Below, in pieces: positions 57,301 to 63,511 of a stretch of 64,000 bases of DNA. The DNA is from Acephala macrosclerotiorum (Eukaryota > Ascomycota > Leotiomycetes > Helotiales > Mollisiaceae). Both the position numbers and the translations under genes were made by a program. The stretch lies in contig MU119460.1 of NCBI GenBank assembly GCA_014904845.1, positions 1 to 64,000 of the forward strand. Reading direction: 5' to 3'. Position 1 is the first letter of the stretch. Each line of letters opens with the position of its first letter. The notes beneath the pieces are model-generated. The model made no database searches. It was not told the DNA's origin and worked only from the letters and a program-made list of their open reading frames with translations.

Positions 57301-57306
57301 AACCAT
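45382..57306 (-). CDS. Hybrid polyketide synthase-nonribosomal peptide synthetase (PKS-NRPS)
   Basis: One uninterrupted exon of 3974 residues, cytosolic megasynthase. By position: KS about 22-455 (Cys193 in NTACSSSL, His332, His374); AT about 567-900 (GHSSGEIGA, Ser664; YHSQHM); DH about 960-1260 (His993 in WLAGHKVQG, Asp1174); C-methyltransferase about 1400-1610 (LEVGAGSGA at 1441); a structural and ER-like region about 1640-2120 without an NADPH-binding GGVG-type motif, so ER inactive; KR about 2130-2310 (LLVGCTGGLGQA; SNYLAANGY); ACP with Ser2453 (LGVDSLMAM); Ser/Pro linker; C domain from about 2558 (FHHIAVDA, His2694-Asp2699); A domain (YTSGTTGKPKG at 3168; GPTE; YRTGD; NGKID); T with Ser3581 (LGGNSMLLV); terminal reductase from about 3662 (SGATGFLGTQIL; Tyr3813 and Lys3817 in YAASK). 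This joins a methylated polyketide to one amino acid and probably releases an aldehyde. The product is unknown. Confidence 0.97.
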   Translation of the reverse strand: MVSRKTAAATEASANRYDSYINEPIAVVGTGCRFPGGSSSPSKLWDMLIERRDALRDIDRWSTDGFHHSNGERSGALNVKNAYLLQEDVKAWDAGFFGINPREAEAVDPQHRILLETVYEAMEAGGFSMEHMQGSDTAVYVGTMTADYSEMLLRGPENLPTYFATGTNSSILSNRVSYFFDLKGPSETINTACSSSLVAVHHCVQSLRNGEARMAIAGGANLILNPEFMASESNLHMLSAEGRSRMWDAGANGYARGEGFAAVILKKLSDAIADGDDITCIIRETGVNSDGRTKGITLPSGEAQTNLIKQVYAKAGLNSFSAIDRPQYFEAHGTGTPAGDPIEANGIRDAFFFEDVQREGEKLIVGSVKTSVGHTEGTAGLAGLIKVAQAIKRATIPGNLLFKSYNPKILPLLEHLELAKETLPWPAPLPGTPRRASVNCFGFGGTNSHAIVESYEPSPYTISRKMLLPAQVPMVIPLVLSANNESSLAKMVQNYYDVIEKDESINLNDLAWTLANRRSELALKVTFAGATREALLENMSKVLQKTKNSPPSNIGTRRDARTKAPRILGVFTGQGAQWPNMGREILLKSTMAKESIKNMDAALQELPESDRPKWTLEDIICDKVQGKRIDEAEFSQPVCTAVQVMLVDILRSVGHKFSAVVGHSSGEIGAAYAAGVINASEAIKIAYYRGFHTKLAQGPTGKQGTMLAAGLSHEDADEFCSQPQLAGRISVAASNAPESVTLSGDIDAVKEAKQMLDDRGIFARALKVNKAYHSQHMNPVSPPYVESLRAQRIQPKLPFEGCKWISSVTGDPIEDEMDLRALTSVYWKDNMLKPVLFSTAVEQAVFGQEPFDYAMEVGPHTALKGPFLQTFKAAIGGTLPYGGTLTRHAEDIGSMATSLGGLMNYTAPCEFRTEEYVRSFQAGVSPALVSGLPCYPWDHSQQYWGESRHSKKYRTRSKPRHDLLGAQLPDDLEHDLRYRNTVRVSETPWLAGHKVQGQIVYPGAAYIAMALEASKDLAGDLPTKMIELLDIELSRAIGLEEGSNGADTLLTLKKTHEGPLNGENFIEAEFSIFSAVGVDAESWDINMKGRMRIILADSNTPDIILPERDNNPLLLSKLHVETFYNTLENIGFNYQGLFRRLETIDRRMNRATATAIEYPEDPEMPVMMHPALMDASFQTCFAALHFPGDGGMSCPYLPTGIKCLRISTDRDEFGPEAEVTIDTFVTSNENMKICADIDMFSSATGAPRMQIEGLSCTALDRATEDNDIELYAQTVYRPEISKSATEIEEVDDSSSELSLVNLCERLAYMYLRKLNNSVSRREVEEFSWNHQRIFQFIDHLFPVVENGQHDSIKAEWADDDEAWLEEQAAKHMDQVDVQLITTVGQNLLSVVRGQTNLLECMMKDDMLNRYYALGQQIKESNSSLSRTVGQIVHRYAGMKILEVGAGSGAVTKGVIGEIGHLFKSYTFTDATDKSFDKAKENLFQWTGKMKFQPLEIEGDVVDQGFEENSYDLIIASNVVQTSQNLQKTMENIRSLLKPGGYVVLQEISVPDVLRVKFMTLGLPAWWMGDDDSRRFGPAASISQWTSLLKDTGFSGVDQVTNDLADRPMYMTSVVLSQAVTDEVNFLREPLCPPELPVTIRDICIIGNNSARNAEITAYIEESCKQLGSDLPKISFVPRVEKLAEFKSDFSAVIFLQDLDEPIWKNLTQDTITGLQNIVDRSKQVLWVTAGCRLENAYANMSLGVGRGLQSEYAHVRIQLLDVEPSEVETSNDLLAAAAIRLFADEDIRASSPNILWSAEEEMIIKGGKFLIPRITADQVLNDRLNARRRAIEKKVNPSESQVLISQSEGNYVVAEPHLTMLATESKTDIKIKVTHSLLAAIKVGENQNMYLTIGKVIEGGDLTAGKDVLAFSHVNASIISVPASQVVPIYVKVDSPPKFIESVATTFVSSALFSQLRYGSTVLFLGPNKSLAASFKNTAESLGLKIFHASTTPTTDPEVVYINPHTSERALRNILPKKIDMVLDFSTVDQPSKILSLQNSDECINTKIHDLFGKNATSNKIADRVKDELLKAHFVAANFVDRTEAPEVVTLKELTSSSQARAYPAVLDFTQDTEVSVQVAPIRTENLFRDDKTYLLVGCTGGLGQALCRWMVQNGAKHLALTTRNPKSVNKVWYDEMVRAGANVQVFACDVTDGTSLRKTHDEITKIMPKIAGVANAAMVLADRLFNDITLEDFQKCLKPKVDGTDQLDELFGEGSDLDFFILFSSLANTVGNRGQSNYLAANGYMQTIAAQRRNRGLTASVMHIGMVIGIGVVSQDAALETSLKRQKWMAISEPAFLDMFAECILVGRPNSGHSNDIITGLPRNSTLNADDNPWYAANHRFSHYVLKKEEGEDSSAGGASLPIKQRLMAAASVEQKSEIIRGDFLLKMSRILQAAVENIDISLPLLALGVDSLMAMEIRSWFLGQIDVDMPVLKVLGGGSVSTLCSDAAALVKISAEPEKVEQESIPSEASMSSAPSRSMTPDLLATPPSTPGMLSEEFQWVSREGSDSGEYDGIELIPGMERVGRMSFSQERLWFLQSFLTNPATYNITLAYRIKGPFRVADFDQAFYELIDRHETLRTAFYTDKTNYLGYLGAVEHTPFVMEQKAYTGEDQIKEEFKRTNEHHYDLENAESMKATLLIENAESYVLIMGFHHIAVDATSSSILVRDIAAIYSGQQLQPLKYQYIDYANKQRMLVEQAMTTDVDYWKAEFPDIPETLPLFDFGTVKSRKPLTEYNLRIQETRLDAGFSSNLKAAAQKLQVTPFHVHLATLQVMLHRLLNIDDICIGITDANKNDPDHVDTLGFFVNLLPLRFKVEGARSFAKLAKQAKDKTLAALEHSQTPYNVLLDKLEVPRSTTSNPLFQVLMNYKMGSLRDVPIGECTGEVIDFADASNPYDLQFDVEQSVDGTTLVTVSTQSYLYSEEDLSTVLNTYTHLLKTLSSKPSLPIKDQNLFTTKASHTALQIGTGPRIDIDQSITINKMFDWAVKARGDTVAVVDNYGGSLSWNDMAGWVSTIATQLLTLGVKPQSFIGVNCEPSVMSVCYWLAILRIGAIYVPLDVSNPMGRLELIVEDCDPAAIICDEITIGAAQKAFGAADRHIFKLSDIAHIRTHFVEDMSKPLDTACVIYTSGTTGKPKGTMLANSNFVNHIYGVNKAWDIGLGKEVILQPTNLGFDLSLAQMMQFIASQGKMVVASVQTRTDPTELVKLMVEHQVTYTIVTPSVYSLILRQSPALISQLTEWRSAFSCGEPLTSSIVKEFQKAALPKLRLINSCGPTEITIINSAWEIPLSDPTASEQNMIVGRSLPNYSTYILDDNLNPVPVGFPGEMVCGGASISQCYLHQKELSAAKWVADPFASNDDLAKGWNRMYRTGDRAKMLPDGRFVFLGRINGDNQVKLRGVRIELDEVKNTIVRESKGAITEAAVCLRGEGEQAFLVAFAVFTKEIADHRKFLTGLPMPSAYIPSMLVAVPALPRTPNGKIDNRALATLELPAFQEEQDDSPIELNHVEAELKNIWSKCLPPGSNVKGIRKTSDFFVLGGNSMLLVNVQAMIRDNLKANIALYTLFQSSSLEAMASQIEAVTTVDAPTNAIDWEAETALDQSLFEPSSLSLGLRPVSRSYVEVVLSGATGFLGTQILRELLADERVGKIHCIAIRLPDGKASRQLPVESSKIVKYYGDLTSERLGLTEQQFNELSKKADRIIHNGCDVSFLKSYKSLQASNVGSTKELVRMAMVRKTPFHFVSTAGVASFVPETDLGERFIPEFKPPTDGSMGYAASKWAGEKYLEACSEQLGLPVFVHRPSNILGEGAGTVNMTANIMEYSMRIGAVPHTPGIDGYIQFVEVEEVGYMICNSLFARSQGAVVKNHCGDDNVRLRDLGIFLENKYGNKLAMIELDQWIEEVSKAGLNAGLASLIREVLRNEGGTASLKTLSRKRF

Positions 57307-58268
57307 GTTGATTGTAGTGGTGGAAGTTTGAGCAATTAGATTGGTGTTGTCGAGGTGAGGTTAGCGAGAGCGATGAAGTTCGAGTGAAAGTAGAATCCGA
57401 AAAGATTGAGGATTCTGGATTGGGTGAGGTCGGGAGTTCGAGATAGGAGTCGAGTTCAAAAATCTTCAAAGTTCGGGGCAATGAAGCTTGATTGTTGTCG
57501 AAAAGGATGAGGAGATTCGAGTCAAGGAGTTCTTAGAGTCGGGATGTCTAAGAGCAAGTTGAGTCGAGAAGAAATCTTGAGGATAATGTCGATTCGAAGG
57601 TCTCAAAGTCGGGATATTTGAGATTGATTCTAGTCGAGATACTCAAGAGTGAAGAGAGATGATGATGCTGATGATGGTGATACTGAGAGTCGATCCAAGG
57701 CGTGATATATGAGTCTCATATGTGAGTGTTGAACAGGTACAGACTTGTGCGGGAGCAGGGATTCAGCGGCTGGCTCCCATCAGCCGGAGCCCTCATCACG
57801 AGAAACCCCCACTTGGGCGAGTTCCGATTTAGCAAAGTGGCCGTCAGGGTCGGGGTTTCGAGGGGCACAGCTATTGTCAGCCATACCATCGGTTTGTTTC
57901 GTGACAAGGAGCTTGACAGAGCTGCTCTTGGCCTGCAGCTCACGTGTGTGGCGTTGCCAGCGGCTACAGTAGCGCGATGATTCTACCCGACTCGGATCGA
58001 CTCAGCCCCTTTTGGGATGACCCGGGGAAGCCAAACCCAAGTGAGAAACGCACCGATTGACGATACAGCCTCCTGGTGCCTCCGAATGACAAGGACCGAC
58101 GCCGAAATAAACTTCAGCTATATGTTCCTGCCACCTCTAGGGGACGAGAAAAGAAACGGCTCTCGCTTCATAACCGCGGGACTAGAAACTGCCAGCTAAG
58201 CCTTCTACACCCACTGAACATTGCTGCCAGACCGAAACACCAAATCGACACTTCGATTGATCAACAAG
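57307..58268. promoter_or_regulatory. Shared divergent promoter of PKS-NRPS and hydrolase
   Basis: The two genes start 962 bp apart on opposite strands. The PKS-NRPS side is rich in AGTCGAG/AGTCGGG words, including AGTCGGGATGTCT near 57538 and AGTCGGGATATTT near 57607. A perfect 15 bp palindrome ATATGAG-T-CTCATAT lies at 57707-57721. A CACGTG core occurs near 57942. This arrangement would allow both genes to be switched on together. No open frame in the interval is convincing. Confidence 0.6.
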
Positions 58269-59570
58269 ATGGCCAATATGTTCAAGTTTTTCAAATCAGG
58301 TTTCTTCGACTTCGAATTCCTCAGAGTTCTTGGCTCTACTCCTTTTCAAGGCGCTGAGATCGCAGAATGTCTCGACGCACGCTCGAAATTGAAGGACGAT
58401 GATCCAGAGGCATGGTACAAAACCTGGAATGCATGGGGAGATCAAGCATCAAAGCTTGGAGAAGAGGCACTTGCCAATGGCGACAGAGTTTCCGCGAGAT
58501 GGGCATTCCTCCGATCATCCAACTACTACCGATCCAGCGAATTCTTCTTGCACATCAACAGAGAAGATCCTCGACTTCTCAACGCAATCCAAAAGAGCGC
58601 ATACGCCCACGACCGAGCTTGCGCACTCCTCGACTCAGAAGTCATCTCATTCAACATCCCATACGATAATGGTCTCGAACTCCCAGCACGTCTGTATATG
58701 CCTGCACCAGATGCCCGTGTACCCGGTCGTGTGCCTTTGATTTTGCAGACTGGTGGACTGGATTCTACGGCTGAGGAGCTGTATTTCTATGGTGCTTCCG
58801 GAGCCATTCCTCGAGGATATGCAGTTCTAAGCTTTGACGGTCCCGGACAAGGACTTTCGATCCGAAGAGACAAGACCACTCTGCGACCAGACTGGGAGTA
58901 TGTGACGAGCAGAGTCCTGGACTATCTCCTCGATGTTTTTGAGCCAGAACACGAGCGATTGGGGCTTGATTTGGACCGCATCGCGGTGCTTGGAGCAAGC
59001 TTGGGAGGATACTTCGCTCTTCGAGCAGCCTACGACCTTCGAATCAAAGCCTGCATCTCATGCGATGGCTTCTACAACATGTTCGACATCGTCAGCAGCC
59101 GAATGCCACAATTCTTCATCAATGGTTGGTTGAGCGGGTCCATCAGCGATGAGTGGTTCAATGCCGTCTGCAGATTTCTAGCCAGGTACAACTTCCAGCT
59201 CAAGTGGGAGTTCGCCCAAAACGAATGGTGTTACGGAGTCAACAACCCGGCTGAGATGATGCGATTCATGCAGACCATGACTTTGAAGTCTCAGACAGGT
59301 GCCGAGTACCTGGACCGCGTTCGATGCCCAGTCATGGTGACTGGTGCTGAGCAAGCCATCTACTTCGAGCCTGAGATGAACGCTCGCAAGATCATGAGCA
59401 AGCTAGGCCACTTGGATGAGGCTGATAAAACGCTGTTCGTTGGCGATGGAGCTGCACATGGTGGACTGCAGGCCAAGATTGGATGCTTGAGCATCATGAC
59501 CCAACGACAATTCGAGTTCCTGGATCGACAATTTGGCATCCAACGATCAGTGCCATGCAAGCACATCTGA
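58269..59570 (+). CDS. Alpha/beta hydrolase of the PKS-NRPS-associated (FrsA/DUF1100-like) type
   Basis: One exon of 433 residues from MANMFKFFKSGFFDFEFLRV; an ATG 16 codons upstream is in frame but the chosen start fits the family. An N-terminal helical cap (ARWAFLRSSNYYRSSEFF) precedes the hydrolase core: LPARLYMPAP, VPLILQTGGLDSTAEELYF (oxyanion region), GYAVLSFDGPGQGLSIR, nucleophile elbow VLGASLGGYFALRAA (Ser244), then CPVMVTGAEQAIYFEPE and GDGAAHGG with likely catalytic His397. Homologues of this type sit beside PKS-NRPS genes for cytochalasans and myceliothermophins, where they are needed around the aldehyde cyclisation (Knoevenagel-type) step; related family members are 2,6-dihydropseudooxynicotine hydrolase-like. 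Its divergent placement next to an aldehyde-releasing PKS-NRPS supports the same role here. The exact reaction cannot be read from sequence. Confidence 0.9.
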   Translation: MANMFKFFKSGFFDFEFLRVLGSTPFQGAEIAECLDARSKLKDDDPEAWYKTWNAWGDQASKLGEEALANGDRVSARWAFLRSSNYYRSSEFFLHINREDPRLLNAIQKSAYAHDRACALLDSEVISFNIPYDNGLELPARLYMPAPDARVPGRVPLILQTGGLDSTAEELYFYGASGAIPRGYAVLSFDGPGQGLSIRRDKTTLRPDWEYVTSRVLDYLLDVFEPEHERLGLDLDRIAVLGASLGGYFALRAAYDLRIKACISCDGFYNMFDIVSSRMPQFFINGWLSGSISDEWFNAVCRFLARYNFQLKWEFAQNEWCYGVNNPAEMMRFMQTMTLKSQTGAEYLDRVRCPVMVTGAEQAIYFEPEMNARKIMSKLGHLDEADKTLFVGDGAAHGGLQAKIGCLSIMTQRQFEFLDRQFGIQRSVPCKHI

Positions 59571-61110
59571 TTGAATAATTGAACGACATGACAGAGTGGA
59601 GTGGGAGTGGGGACGGGCTGCGAGTGAAAAGATTGGCAAGGAGGAAGAAACGCGCTGACAACACGCCGAAGATTTGATGTTTGGCGTATGTCGCTTATCT
59701 TAGTCTGTTCTATTTATATAATTTCAGGGCCAGAATGGTGGAACGATTCTCTTTGGAGTTTGGAGATGGGTTGGAATTTGTTCATAGCAGCGACAATAGA
59801 ACAAACGAATGGAGTTAGTTATGCAATTCAAATAGCATCTCTTTTCAAATTCTCTAGATTGCATGAAGGTCACGTGAACGGCTCCTCTTACCCTTACCAG
59901 ACCCAAGATCAACACGAAATTTCAATGCCACCGGAACGAAGGGAAAACATGTAGTTTGTCTTCTATATCCTAGGCAAAGTTGGAACCTTGGAGGAAAATG
60001 CCTTCCATCTGCACAGACATCGTTCACAATTCTGTAATGTTCGTGTCTCTCGGCTATGGTTTCACTTGAAAAACGTCCTTTCTCACTCCTCACTTCTGTT
60101 CACATACCATGTCATCATACGTTGATAAAACACCACCATCAATCCATCATCAACTTAACCACCAAGGCGCCTCTCACAATCCAATGTCGCACTCACACAC
60201 ATCAGCCCCCGCTCCCCCCCCCTTCGCGCCAACGCGATCACAAACGCGCTTCTTTGCACCAGCCACCCCCGACACTAAATCCTTCCTTCCACCGAAGGCA
60301 CAACAAGCTTCTCATCCTCGCACCATTCTGCGCATCGGCTGTCGGTCCTTGCGTCTAAATTTGACAAACAACCCGACTCGGACACCTGCGCCTACCTCGC
60401 TTCTGCGTGCAGGTACAGATGTAGGTACGGATATGGGACGATTGGAACAGCCCGAACCCAGGGTGATGGATCATTAAACATGCAAATCCCACAAGCCGCA
60501 CGAATAGAGGCTGCACGAGCCAGGGCTTCGGCATCGCAGGAAGGATGATAGGTTTTGATTCGTAGAGGCAATTCGGATCAGGTGGTGCAGCGCGCGATTT
60601 GGCTGTGTTTTGGAAGGCCCCGAATCACGTGCTGTTTCTATTTGCGTTTTGCTTTGAGAAGCTTAGCTTGAGAACCGAAGTGCAGCACGATGTTCTATTC
60701 AGATTTTTTGCTTAAATAGTTATTAATTAGTAAGGTGATTAGTGAGAGGCTGAGAGAACAAGTGCTCTTAGCGGGGTTATTCTGGGTGAGTTGAGGGGCA
60801 GCTTTTCATCCAGAAGTCAGAGCGCATTTTGGCTTGGGTTTGAGGGGCGTTCTGGTGAGAAAGCATCATATCGTATGGTCTTAAGTTGCTTTTCTATCTC
60901 TGTATGCTGATCATTGCTGATACCACAGTTTTCAGGAGCTCTGCGTAGGCATACAACACATGTGACCATAGACAATTTTCCTATCCGCAAGAAAACCATC
61001 AATTGCAACTCACACTCACAAAACACAGTAAATGCGATCACTTCCACTAATACGCCGAGATCTCCGGGCATCGCTTCTAACTTCCGCAACCACCGCCCCC
61101 GATATCCTCC
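59571..61110. other. Intergenic, no supported gene
   Basis: About 1.5 kb. A plus-strand frame at 60109-60477 is His/Pro/Thr-rich and low in complexity; I do not accept it as a gene. No trans-acting enoyl reductase is present here. Confidence 0.5.
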
Positions 61111-61827
61111 TTATGCTCGAGTACTTTTCAAATCCAGCACCAACTCTGGCATGAAGAAATCCAACTGGTATCTTTCACCATCGAACTTCGTGGCCCCTAG
61201 TGGGTGAGCCGTTGGTGCCAACCCGATTTTTCCTGGCGATAACATCCCTTGTTGGCGTCCTCTTTCCGGATGAATCCTCAACATCTCTCCTCCATTACGG
61301 AAAGATCCGAGCACCATCACCGCGGCCACACTGCTTCGATGGAATGTGGTCATCTTCGCAGGCTCGAGGGCAATATTCGCACTCAAACGCACTGATTGGA
61401 AACAATCCTTGTTCGTCCCGTCCCTGCTCGTTCTCGGCGTAATGGCAGTCCCCCGTCCCAAACAAATAATATTTCCCACGTTTCGATGGATAACTGCCAA
61501 CCTGTACCTCCCTGGCTGGTCGGCTTCTACCTTCTCGGCGGCAAAGTGTGCGGCGATGGCTAGCGTGTCGAGCAAGATGTTGAATGCTTTCCAACCTGGG
61601 CTATCCTTCTTGAAGCCATCCCTCTGTTCCCAAAGAGGTAGAACAATGATACCGTGGGGTTCATAGGGTTCGAGCCTCGTGTGCGGCTGCTTGTCCAAGC
61701 CTCCTGGTGAGCCCAGAGGATACACCTGTACGAAAGCCTTAACAGCATCCAGAACGACTTGCTCAAACGGCGGTCGAAACAGAGGGTGCGTGTCTAAGTA
61801 TGAAGTGAGGGTCCAGCGGGCTGACAT
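61111..61827 (-). CDS. Unknown-family protein, intact copy 1 of a tandem array
   Basis: One exon of 238 residues, MSARWTLTSYLDTHPLFRPP to LDLKSTRA. I do not recognise the family. Segments shared with the two neighbours upstream are AFVQVYPLGSP (31-41), GIIVLPLWEQ (59-68), DCFQSVRLSANIALEP (141-156), MTTFHRSSVAAVMVLGSF (159-176), and a C-terminal KFDGERYQLDFFMPEL (214-229). The order H-x-S, then GSFxxGG (174-180), then a G-x-x-x-SPGK turn, then GERYQLDFF is reminiscent of the second half of double-stranded beta-helix 2-oxoglutarate oxygenases, where a terminal GER..L.FF strand carries the cosubstrate Arg; but the metal-binding HxD is HxS (His163-Arg-Ser). That reading is only a hypothesis. No signal peptide or membrane segment. 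Codons look normal. Confidence 0.7.
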   Translation of the reverse strand: MSARWTLTSYLDTHPLFRPPFEQVVLDAVKAFVQVYPLGSPGGLDKQPHTRLEPYEPHGIIVLPLWEQRDGFKKDSPGWKAFNILLDTLAIAAHFAAEKVEADQPGRYRLAVIHRNVGNIICLGRGTAITPRTSRDGTNKDCFQSVRLSANIALEPAKMTTFHRSSVAAVMVLGSFRNGGEMLRIHPERGRQQGMLSPGKIGLAPTAHPLGATKFDGERYQLDFFMPELVLDLKSTRA

Positions 61828-62155
61828 TGCTATTGTCAGGAAGGTATTGATCTCACCAGTTTATGGAAATGCAACTGATAGGAGTATACCAAGACCGCAG
61901 GCCAGTTCTTATATCCAGATTCAGGCTTTTCCCAAATTTTGTTTCACCAGGAGACAAGGAAATAATTCTTTCTTTCATGCATGCAAGAAGATGCACCTTA
62001 CGGAGTGACAAAATTCAACGTGTTTTCCACATCACAGAAGCGGCACAACAAACAGTTTGGAAGTTTTGGATCACGCTCTCCCGCCTACGTATTCCTCTTT
62101 ATGTTCTTTCTGCCTGCGCTTCCGCCGAAAATTGCCCCGCGAACACAACATTCAG

Positions 62156-62862
62156 CTACGAATTCTCAAGATCTGGCAAGAAAAACTCCAACTGGTATCT
62201 CTCACCAGTAAATTTCATCGACGCCGGAGGTATAATCGTCTTCTGCTTCATAATATCACCCGGCTTCAATTCACACCTCATCCCCACCATTGGAGCAACA
62301 TGATGACCATCAATAAAGTTTCCAAACGCCATGAAAGCAGCAACCTGGCTCGGATGATACGTCGTCATAGGTGCCGAATCCAAGCTCAGGTTCGCCTTAA
62401 TCTTGACCGATTCGAAACAGCTGAGTCCGATCCTGGGTGAGATGGTTTGTCCTGATGCTATGCTTGCGCGTCGAGTGTTGTAGATCGTCATCGCTTGGTC
62501 GAATTCTGTTCACATAGCTCCTCGCAGTTGGGCTGCGGCCGGCAATAAGATGATGGCCATTGTGTAGATGAACGTGTTAATTTCTAGCCATTGTAGACTG
62601 CTAGAGTTTATCGTTGCGTTTTGTTCCCATAAGGGCAGAATGACGGTGCCTTGCTTCTGTTTAGGCGCGATGGTTGGTGGTTTGGCACGGTTGAGGGGCT
62701 GAGTGGGTAGGTTTGTAGGAAGTTTTGAACGCGCGGAGAACCACAACTTCTGCCTAGGGGCGTTGCTGGGAAGGCGTTTGGAGGTATTGGGTAATTGTCG
62801 GGGTTGGAGTTGCCATGATCGTTATTCTGATGTGCCAGGTGAGTCTGAGTGGGCTTGCTCAC
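62156..62862 (-). pseudogene. Decayed copy 2 of the unknown tandem family
   Basis: Upstream part: VQNFLQTYPLSP (compare AFVQVYPLGSP of copy 1) in one frame, then GTVILPLWEQNATINSSSLQ in another, so one frameshift separates them. Then RGAM is followed by an in-frame TGA at 62510-62512 and the same frame goes on to SCFESVKIKANLSLDS, MTTYHPSQVAAFMAFGNF, ELKPGDIMKQKTIIPP and KFTGERYQLEFFLPDL, ending at 62156. The second half alone (from an ATG at 62491) is intact and could encode 111 residues. It is clearly paralogous to copy 1 over its whole length, with the same HxS change. Confidence 0.75.
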
Positions 62863-63511
62863 AGCTCGACTTCGGAGGCTAGAGGTATTTGTTATATTGA
62901 AAGCTAGAGCGATTTAGATTTTTTCTTTGCTGTTAGAACCAACGCAATCTCTTCTTCTAGTTATCCAAAAATGGTGTGAGGTAACTTCCAGACTCTGTTC
63001 TCTCTGTATATAAGACGTGGCACAAAGACTGAGCTACTGTTCTTCACACGAGTATGCAAGTCTGCTCTCATGGTCCGTCTCTTTATCCTTCTTTTGTTTC
63101 TGCTTCCATTCCCGCAAATTAGTTTCGGTAGCTATGGCACAAGCGTCATCGAAACATCAGGAGATGATTGATTTGGATGTCCTAGCAAGGGAAAATTCTT
63201 ATACCAGTCGTATGTTCCCATCTTATCAAAGAACAGCGATCTTTATTGACGCGTAAGCAAGCACGCATGTACCTTTGATATTCTTGCTACTCAACGCTGA
63301 AGCGGTGAAAGGCACACTTTGGAATTCTCTCCGAGCACGGAATCTTCTCCTTCGCTAGAGGAAAAATGCTACTTGGTTTAGATTTACAGGTCAGATTCAT
63401 TGCTGCATCAATTGTAAAGCCATCCTCTTTGCTCTGTCCTACCTCAGAAATCCGGCCCAGTCACTTTTGTATACTAGTTTCCTTATTTCAGCATCTTGCT
63501 TTCTTGCAGCG

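Noticed and set aside
60109..60477. His/Pro/Thr-rich frame downstream of the hydrolase
   Set aside because: Low-complexity sequence with a second open frame over the same bases; no conserved feature.
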